From NCBI GenBank assembly GCA_016219145.1, contig JACRCG010000238.1, positions 1-21,348 of the forward strand: 21,348 bases of DNA, read 5' to 3'. The position numbers and the translations under genes are program-made. Origin of the DNA: Deltaproteobacteria bacterium. GTDB taxonomy: Bacteria; Desulfobacterota; Desulfuromonadia; Geobacterales; Pseudopelobacteraceae. Position 1 is the first letter of the stretch, and each line of letters begins with the position of its first letter. The notes beneath the pieces are model-generated. The model had not been told where the DNA came from and did no database searches. It saw only the letters and a program-made list of their open reading frames with translations. Shown one piece after another: positions 15,413-21,348 of the stretch.

Positions 15413-15520
15413 CAATAGAACGCGGATGACGCGGATTGGGCGGATTCACGCGGATCTCAAACACCGCTTTTTTTATTCCGTGAAAATCCGTTCAAATCAG
15501 ATTTGATCCGCGTTCCATTG
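15413..15520. repeat. imperfect palindrome with tandem GCGGAT units
   Basis: The left arm (15413-15455) begins CAATAGAACGCGGAT and holds four GCGGAT units at 15422, 15431, 15440 and 15450, a period of 9-10. The right arm (15475-15520) ends ATCCGCGTTCCATTG, and its reverse complement matches the left arm well at the outer 15 bases and moderately further in. The 19-nt loop ends in a run of seven Ts. It occupies most of the rdgB-rlmD gap. It looks like a dispersed intergenic repeat and is unrelated in sequence to the other two palindromes in the window. Confidence 0.75.
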
Positions 15521-15578
15521 CCTTTGATTTTACCAGTTTGGTTCCGGCTTGTCCGGGCAAGGATAAAGGAAAAATACT

Positions 15579-17048
15579 TTGAAAGATCCCAGAATCACGC
15601 ATGCCAAGAAGCCGGCAAAGCCTCGCCAGGCTACAGCCGGACCTGAAATTCAAGTCCCTCAAAAGAAACCGTTCATCCGCCTTGTTCGCAATACGGTTCT
15701 GGAGTTGAGGATAACCACCCTGGATGAGGACGGGTACGGCACTGCCCGCAGTGAAGATGGCATGACGCTGAGAGTCAGCGGCACACTGCCGGGCGATGTC
15801 GTCTCTGCCGCTGTTGACCATGTCGCCGGCGGCACGGCATTTTGCCATGTACGAAAACTTTTGCAGCCATCGCCTCTTCGCAGCAAGAATCCACCCTGCG
15901 ACGAGAGTGCAGATTGCTGCGGCTGCCCTTTGATCGCCATGAAGTACACCGAACAGAAAGTCTGGAAACGAGGTATGGTTTCGGCCGAACTGGCAAAGTT
16001 CCCGGAACTGGCGGGCATCACTGTACACCAGCTCATCTCCCCGGACAGCCTGATTCATTATCGCACCACCGCCAAGCTGACCGTGGCCGGGAAGTTTACC
16101 GAACCTTTTATCGGCATCTATCGCCGCGCCAGCCATGATGTCTATGATCTGGAGCAGTGTCCGCTGCACCATCCTCTTATCAACAGAGTGCTGGACGCTG
16201 TCAGGAAAGGTATAAAAAAAGGAAAAGTCCAGGTTTATAATCCGCAAAGCAGAATGGGACTTCTCCGATATCTGGTAGTACGGGTATCAGCCTTTGAAAA
16301 AAAGGCGATGGTGATTTTTGTCACCTCCAAACGATCATACAACGAGATCCACCATCTGGGACGTTTCGTACAGGAGCAGGTGCCGGAAATTGAAGTACTT
16401 GTCCAGAATGTCAACAGTTCGGAAGGAAATGTCATTCTGGGTCAGAAAGACTTTTTTCTGACGCCAAAACAGCATCTGACTGAAAAAGTCGGGGAGCTGT
16501 CCTTCAGAATATCACCACGCTCCTTTTTTCAGGTCAACAACAGTGGCGCCAATCTGATTTACAACCAGGTCAGAGAATGGGCCGGCCTGAGTGGCGTCGA
16601 AACCGTTCTGGATCTGTATTGCGGCATTGGCGGAATTGCGCTCTTTCTGGCAAGTCAGGCCCGCGAGGTAATCGGAGTTGAGGTGGTTGAAGAGGCGGTG
16701 GCGGATGCAACCCTGAATGCGAAGATCAACAGAATCAGCAATTGCCGCTTCGAGGCTGGCGACTCCGCCGAGTTATTGGAAGAGATGGCCGAGGATGGCC
16801 AGAAAGTGGATGTTGTGGTGCTTAATCCGCCGCGCAAGGGGTGTGAAGCACGGGTGCTTGAAAAGGTTGCGGCACTTTCAGCGCGTGCGATCATCTATGT
16901 ATCCTGTTCACCAGCCAGCCTGGCGCGCGATCTGGTAGTGCTGAAAAATCTGGGATATGTCTGCCGCGAGATTCAGCCGGTTGATATGTTCCCGCAGACT
17001 GTGCATGTAGAAAATGTTGCCAGATTGGAAAAAGTCAAAGCACACTAA
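15579..17048 (+). CDS. rlmD: 23S rRNA (uracil-1939-C5)-methyltransferase RlmD-type
   Basis: A SAM-dependent RNA m5U methyltransferase of the RlmD/TrmA/RumA family, 489 residues. A basic N-terminal tail is followed by a TRAM domain (about 40-95). A 4Fe-4S cysteine set follows: C107, C113 and C116, with a distal Cys in LEQCPLHHP. The SAM-binding motif is VLDLYCGIGGIALFLA (about 343-358), then VVVLNPPRKGCE and the catalytic C443 in YVSCSPASLARDL. The start is a TTG at 15579 with AAAGGA (15565-15570) 8 nt upstream; no in-frame ATG gives a complete TRAM domain. The exact target uridine is inferred from family resemblance, since paralogues such as RlmCD-like enzymes share these motifs. Confidence 0.9.
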   Translation: MKDPRITHAKKPAKPRQATAGPEIQVPQKKPFIRLVRNTVLELRITTLDEDGYGTARSEDGMTLRVSGTLPGDVVSAAVDHVAGGTAFCHVRKLLQPSPLRSKNPPCDESADCCGCPLIAMKYTEQKVWKRGMVSAELAKFPELAGITVHQLISPDSLIHYRTTAKLTVAGKFTEPFIGIYRRASHDVYDLEQCPLHHPLINRVLDAVRKGIKKGKVQVYNPQSRMGLLRYLVVRVSAFEKKAMVIFVTSKRSYNEIHHLGRFVQEQVPEIEVLVQNVNSSEGNVILGQKDFFLTPKQHLTEKVGELSFRISPRSFFQVNNSGANLIYNQVREWAGLSGVETVLDLYCGIGGIALFLASQAREVIGVEVVEEAVADATLNAKINRISNCRFEAGDSAELLEEMAEDGQKVDVVVLNPPRKGCEARVLEKVAALSARAIIYVSCSPASLARDLVVLKNLGYVCREIQPVDMFPQTVHVENVARLEKVKAH

Positions 17049-17052
17049 ATTC

Positions 17053-17080
17053 TTGACAAATCAGTCGCATTAACTATACT
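17053..17080 (+). promoter_or_regulatory. sigma-70 promoter of the yceD-rpmF-fab operon
   Basis: A perfect -35 TTGACA (17053-17058) and a near-perfect -10 TATACT (17075-17080) with a 16-bp spacer, beginning 4 nt after the rlmD stop. Transcription would start about 35 nt before the yceD GTG. This is the best promoter in the window by eye and fits a strongly expressed ribosomal protein/lipid operon. Confidence 0.8.
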
Positions 17081-17121
17081 GGCTTGCTTTAATTTGTTGT
17101 ATCTACAGGCGGGCGCCGAGC

Positions 17122-17661
17122 GTGAAAGTATCTGTTGACCACATTCTGGACAAGCCGTTATTGCTGAACTTTGAAGAGCATGTGCAAGCATTTCAGATGC
17201 TTGCGGAAATGCAGAGAGATCAGTACTGTCGTTTTACCGGTCCGATTCGGGGGGAGTTGTCCATTGAGCGCGAATTCGATCATATACGGCTGAATGGCAG
17301 GGTTACAGCTCCAATCGAGTTATCCTGCTCAAGATGCCTGCTTGATTACGATGCCCTGATCGACAGCAATTTTACGATATTCTTTCGTAAGGACGTCAGC
17401 AGTCATGATGATGAGGATGAAGTCGAACTGGGAGAAAAAGATCTCATATCTTCATCCTATAGCGGTGACGAAATTGAATTGACCCGCGAGATAGAAGAGC
17501 AGGTGGCAATGGAGATCCCGCTTAAGCCGCTTTGCAGCCATGCCTGCAAGGGGTTATGCCAGGTATGCGGGACAGATTTGAACAAGTCTCAATGTTCATG
17601 CAGCAACGAAAATGTCAGCCTTAAATTCAGTGCGCTGAAGGATTTCAAGGTATCAATATAA
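17122..17661 (+). CDS. yceD: YceD/DUF177 family protein
   Basis: A 179-residue DUF177 (YceD) protein. The family sits next to rpmF across bacteria and is linked to ribosomal RNA accumulation, with the mechanism unclear. Visible are the ELSCSRCLLDYD motif with C69 and C72 and a C-terminal cysteine cluster C138, C142, C146, C149 in CSHACKGLCQVCGTDLN, the family signature and a likely metal site. A very acidic central stretch (HDDEDEVELGEKD) separates them. The start is a GTG at 17122 placed shortly after the promoter. rpmF follows 48 nt downstream. Confidence 0.9.
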   Translation: MKVSVDHILDKPLLLNFEEHVQAFQMLAEMQRDQYCRFTGPIRGELSIEREFDHIRLNGRVTAPIELSCSRCLLDYDALIDSNFTIFFRKDVSSHDDEDEVELGEKDLISSSYSGDEIELTREIEEQVAMEIPLKPLCSHACKGLCQVCGTDLNKSQCSCSNENVSLKFSALKDFKVSI

Positions 17662-17709
17662 CATAAAGGTGACGCTGACCGGCGCAACACCAGAAAAAGG
17701 AGAATTATC

Positions 17710-17895
17710 ATGGCAGTACCCAAGAAAAAAACATCCAAATCACGTAAAAACATGCGGAGAGCACACGACTTTCTGACAACCCCGACCCTGTCCGTCTGCC
17801 CACAGTGTAAAGCCCCCAAACTGCCGCATCGCGCCTGTCCGACCTGCGGAACCTACAAGGGTAAAGAGGTCATCGACCTTTCAAAAGCTCAGTAA
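17710..17895 (+). CDS. rpmF: 50S ribosomal protein L32
   Basis: A large-subunit ribosomal protein of 61 residues. It has the signature start AVPKKKTSKSRKNMRRAHDF and a zinc-ribbon made of CPQC and CPTC, so this is the zinc-binding (C+) form. AAGGAG lies about 7 nt before the ATG. It lies between yceD and plsX, the common bacterial order. Confidence 0.97.
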   Translation: MAVPKKKTSKSRKNMRRAHDFLTTPTLSVCPQCKAPKLPHRACPTCGTYKGKEVIDLSKAQ

Positions 17896-17923
17896 AAGCC
17901 ACTCTGTGTCAGAACCGCTACAG

Positions 17924-18961
17924 ATGAGAGTCGCTGTTGATGCCATGGGTGGTGACAATGCCCCTGTGATTGAAGTGGAAGGCGCTGTTGCCGCGTGCCG
18001 GGATTTTGGTCTTCCGGTTACTCTGGTTGGTGATCGGGAAAGGCTCGAAGCCGAGTTGGCGAAGCATGCCGTCAGCGGCCTTGACATCGATATTTTCCAC
18101 GCCAGTGAAGTAATCGGGATGCACGATTCCGCTTCTGATGCTGTTCGCAAGAAGAAAAACTCTTCCGTGCGTCTGGCCTTTGAACTTGTTCGTGACGGCA
18201 AGGCATGCGCCGCTGTCAGCGCCGGTAATTCCGGTGCGACAATGGCTGTCGGAATGTTTGTTCTCAAGCGGATCACCGGAATCGACCGTCCGGCCATTGC
18301 GACTATTTTCCCCACTCTAAAAGGCAGAACACTGGTGCTTGATGTTGGTGGTAATGTAGACTGCAAGCCTGTTCATCTGGCGCAGTTTGCGATTATGGGC
18401 GAGGTTTATGCCCGTTATGTGATGGGCATCGCCAACCCTACAGTAGGACTGCTTTCAAATGGCGAGGAGGATTCCAAAGGTAACGAACTTACCAGGGATA
18501 CTCATGCTATTCTGAAAAAAACCTCTCTCAACTATGCCGGTTATGTAGAAGGCCGGGATATCTTCAAGGGCTCGGTAGAGGTGGTCGTTTGTGACGGTTT
18601 TGTCGGCAATGTTGTTCTCAAACTCTCCGAGGGACTTGCTGATGCCGCCGGCAGAATGCTCAAAGCCGAGATCGTCAAGAGCTGGATATCCAAGATTGGT
18701 TACCTTTTTGTCAGAGGGGCTTTTAACCGCTTCAGAAAGATTGTGGATTACTCCGAGTATGGCGGTGCTCCGCTCCTCGGAATCAACGGAGTTGGGATGA
18801 TCTGCCATGGCGGCTCCAGCTCCAAGGCGATTAAAAACGCCATCCGCTTTGCCCATGAGTACGCCGGAAGCGGTGTTACCGAACATGTTGTAGAAAAACT
18901 TTCAGAAAACTACGCTGTTTCTGTTCAACGGGACGCTCTTAAAATTTCTTCAACAGATTGA
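17924..18961 (+). CDS. plsX: phosphate acyltransferase PlsX
   Basis: Converts acyl-ACP and phosphate to acyl-phosphate, feeding PlsY in phospholipid synthesis; a peripheral membrane enzyme. Family motifs are the N-terminal RVAVDAMGGDNAP, AVSAGNSGATMAVG, IDRPAIATIFPT, LDVGGNVDCKPVHL, GLLSNGEEDSKGN and YGGAPLLGINGVGMICHGGSSSKAI. The start could be the ATG at 17924 (345 residues) or a GTG at 17906 (351). Neither has a clear ribosome binding site. I chose 17924 because family members usually begin MRIAVDAMGGD. It begins 28 nt after rpmF. Confidence 0.95.
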   Translation: MRVAVDAMGGDNAPVIEVEGAVAACRDFGLPVTLVGDRERLEAELAKHAVSGLDIDIFHASEVIGMHDSASDAVRKKKNSSVRLAFELVRDGKACAAVSAGNSGATMAVGMFVLKRITGIDRPAIATIFPTLKGRTLVLDVGGNVDCKPVHLAQFAIMGEVYARYVMGIANPTVGLLSNGEEDSKGNELTRDTHAILKKTSLNYAGYVEGRDIFKGSVEVVVCDGFVGNVVLKLSEGLADAAGRMLKAEIVKSWISKIGYLFVRGAFNRFRKIVDYSEYGGAPLLGINGVGMICHGGSSSKAIKNAIRFAHEYAGSGVTEHVVEKLSENYAVSVQRDALKISSTD

Positions 18962-18985
18962 TTGCCAGCTAATGGAGATTCCAGG

Positions 18986-19984
18986 GTGAATGCTACAATA
19001 ACCGGGACAGGCTCTGCACTTCCGGCAAAAATCCTGACAAATGCCGATCTCGAATTGATGGTGGATACCAGTGACGAATGGATCACTTCCAGAACCGGTA
19101 TCAAGGAGAGACGTATCGCCGCTGCTGGTGAATATACCTCTACCTTTGCTGCTGAAGCGGCGCGCCGGGCAATTTCAATGGCTGGCATCTCTCCCGAAGA
19201 GCTTGATCTCATCATAGTTGGCACTGTCACCCCTGATTTTCCGTTTCCTTCCACAGCCTGCATTATCCAGAATGAACTGGGCGCTTGCAATGCGGTTGCC
19301 TTCGATGTATCGGCCGCCTGTTCCGGTTTCATCTACGGTCTTTCGATCGCCGACAGCTTCATTCGTTCCGGCAGGATCAAAAAAGCGCTTGTGATCGGGG
19401 CCGAGGTTCTGTCGCGCGTTGTGGACTGGAGTGACAGAAACACCTGCATTCTTTTTGGCGACGGTGCGGGGGCCGCGATTGTCGAGGCGGCAGAAGATCT
19501 GAAAGGCATTCTTTCCACCCATATTTTCAGTAACGGTTCCTGCTGGAATCTGCTTTACCAGCCGGGGAGCGGCAGTCGTAATCCCGCCACCGACAGATCA
19601 GTTGATCCCGCTCTCTTTTTCATCAACATGGAGGGTAACGAGGTTTTCAAGCACGCGGTTCGTGCAATGGAAGAAGCCGCTCTGGCTGCTCTGGAGGCCA
19701 ATGGCATGACAGCTTCCGAGCTTTCCCTGTTCATTCCGCACCAGGCAAATATCCGCATTGTAAACGCTACAGCAAAGCGTCTCGCTCTCCCCGCTGAAAA
19801 AGTATTCATCAATCTGCATAACTATGGCAACACATCCGCTGCATCGATTCCTATAGCGCTTGACGAAGCCAATCGTCAGGGATGGCTCAAGCGGGGCGAT
19901 TCAATTCTTCTGGATGCTTTCGGGGGAGGCTTTACCTATGGTTCTGCTCTACTTAGATGGCAACTTGATCCATTAAACAGCTAA
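18986..19984 (+). CDS. fabH: beta-ketoacyl-ACP synthase III
   Basis: Condenses acetyl-CoA (or another short acyl-CoA) with malonyl-ACP to start fatty acid synthesis. The thiolase-fold protein has the catalytic triad: Cys112 in AACSGF, His252 in FIPHQANIRI, and the Asn in NLHNYGNTSAASIP. The glycine-rich end is DAFGGGFTYGSALLRW. The start is a GTG at 18986 with GGAG (18974-18977) 8 nt upstream. This gives 332 residues and places the Cys at 112, as in E. coli FabH. A TTG at 18962, directly after the plsX stop, would add eight residues without a binding site and is rejected. fabD follows 26 nt later. Confidence 0.96.
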   Translation: MNATITGTGSALPAKILTNADLELMVDTSDEWITSRTGIKERRIAAAGEYTSTFAAEAARRAISMAGISPEELDLIIVGTVTPDFPFPSTACIIQNELGACNAVAFDVSAACSGFIYGLSIADSFIRSGRIKKALVIGAEVLSRVVDWSDRNTCILFGDGAGAAIVEAAEDLKGILSTHIFSNGSCWNLLYQPGSGSRNPATDRSVDPALFFINMEGNEVFKHAVRAMEEAALAALEANGMTASELSLFIPHQANIRIVNATAKRLALPAEKVFINLHNYGNTSAASIPIALDEANRQGWLKRGDSILLDAFGGGFTYGSALLRWQLDPLNS

Positions 19985-20010
19985 AGCGATGCTAAAAGAA
20001 AGGTGCTTAA

Positions 20011-20937
<927 letters not shown>

Positions 20938-20982
20938 TCAGGTTTTTTAAGCTGCATAACTCGAAAAAGGGAGAGTGTCGTA

Positions 20983-21348
20983 ATGCTTAACATAAATGAA
21001 ATCATGAAAATATTACCTCATCGCTATCCATTTCTGCTTGTAGATAAAATTGTGGAGATGGAAATCGGCAAGAGCATTGTGGGCATAAAAAATGTCACTA
21101 TAAATGAACCTTTTTTCCAGGGGCACTTTCCGGGGCATCCCGTCATGCCGGGTGTTCTGATTATTGAGGCGATGGCTCAGGTAGCTGGCATTCTGGCCTA
21201 TTCTTCGGATGAAAGTGTGCGTTCCAAAGTCACATATTTTGTGGGCATAGACAATGCCAGGTTCCGCAAGCCGGTCATGCCTGGTGATCAGTTGCGCTTT
21301 GAAATCGAAGCTATCGGTTGCAAACGAGGCATCTGGATATTTAACGCC
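20983..21348 (+). CDS. fabZ: 3-hydroxyacyl-ACP dehydratase FabZ, partial
   Basis: Hot-dog fold dehydratase that removes water from 3-hydroxyacyl-ACP. It begins MLNINEIMKILPHRYPFLLVDKI and shows the catalytic His48 in GHFPGHPVMPG and Glu62 in LIIEAMAQVAG, then FVGIDNARFRKPVMPGDQL. The 122 residues present are most of a usual 140-150, and the end lies beyond the window. AAAAAGGGAGAG precedes the ATG at 20983. It follows fabD by 45 nt in the same direction, so probably belongs to the operon. In the Geobacter genomes I recall, fabG comes after fabD and fabZ lies in the lipid A (lpx) cluster, so this placement may be a second copy. Confidence 0.95.
   Translation, partial: MLNINEIMKILPHRYPFLLVDKIVEMEIGKSIVGIKNVTINEPFFQGHFPGHPVMPGVLIIEAMAQVAGILAYSSDESVRSKVTYFVGIDNARFRKPVMPGDQLRFEIEAIGCKRGIWIFNA

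Noticed and set aside
15492..16247. 251-codon minus-strand open frame over the rlmD 5' end and repeat
   Set aside because: It runs through the palindromic repeat and opposite the TRAM/Fe-S region of rlmD; its translation looks non-coding.

Overview
The window looks like a stretch of chromosome from a Geobacterales-type bacterium (Geobacter/Pelobacter relatives in the Desulfuromonadota). This rests on gene content and protein flavour: a citramalate synthase route to isoleucine, a large DUF748 envelope protein, a MASE3 sensor kinase, the rph-rdgB pair and a yceD-rpmF-plsX-fabH-fabD cluster. It is inference; no 16S or other marker is present. No tRNA, rRNA, CRISPR array, insertion sequence or prophage gene was seen.

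Layout. (1) 1-2188, minus strand: a MATE-type efflux transporter whose stop overlaps the start of a partial mtaB (tRNA ms2t6A methylthiotransferase). A cluster of dyad symmetries that looks like an operator lies upstream of the transporter. (2) 2189-2614: a non-coding gap with those dyads and a long imperfect palindrome built from CTCTGTG units. (3) 2615-7120, plus strand: a MASE3-PAS histidine kinase, a single-domain response regulator and a REC-PAS-kinase-REC hybrid kinase, a phosphorelay with no DNA-binding or enzymatic output domain. A second, near-perfect palindrome sits between the first two genes and supplies the stop codon of the first. (4) 7124-7733, minus strand: a ParDE-like toxin-antitoxin pair with a candidate promoter. 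(5) 7761-11345, minus strand: a 1194-residue DUF748/AsmA-like protein with an OmpA-like tail. (6) 11532-15405, plus strand: cimA, a ComEA-like SLBB/helix-hairpin-helix protein with a terminator-like hairpin inside its 5' coding end, a 51-residue zinc-ribbon protein, an intrinsic terminator, then rph and rdgB. (7) 15413-15520: a third palindromic repeat, of the GCGGAT type. (8) 15579-17048: rlmD. (9) 17053 to the window end: a good sigma-70 promoter followed by yceD (DUF177), rpmF, plsX, fabH, fabD and a partial fabZ, the ribosomal protein L32/fatty-acid initiation operon.

Working together. The last operon links a ribosomal protein gene to acyl-phosphate formation (PlsX), the first condensation (FabH), malonyl loading (FabD) and dehydration (FabZ). 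rph and rdgB cover tRNA 3' end trimming and nucleotide-pool cleaning. The regulatory block in 2.6-7.1 kb, with repeats before and within it and a toxin-antitoxin pair immediately after, is the part that looks most accessory. I do not see a wholly new defence or biosynthetic system. The best leads are the three unrelated palindromic repeat families, the output-less phosphorelay, the operator-like dyads before the MATE gene, the terminator-like hairpin inside the ComEA-like gene, the G8 tract before the small zinc protein, and fabZ directly after fabD.
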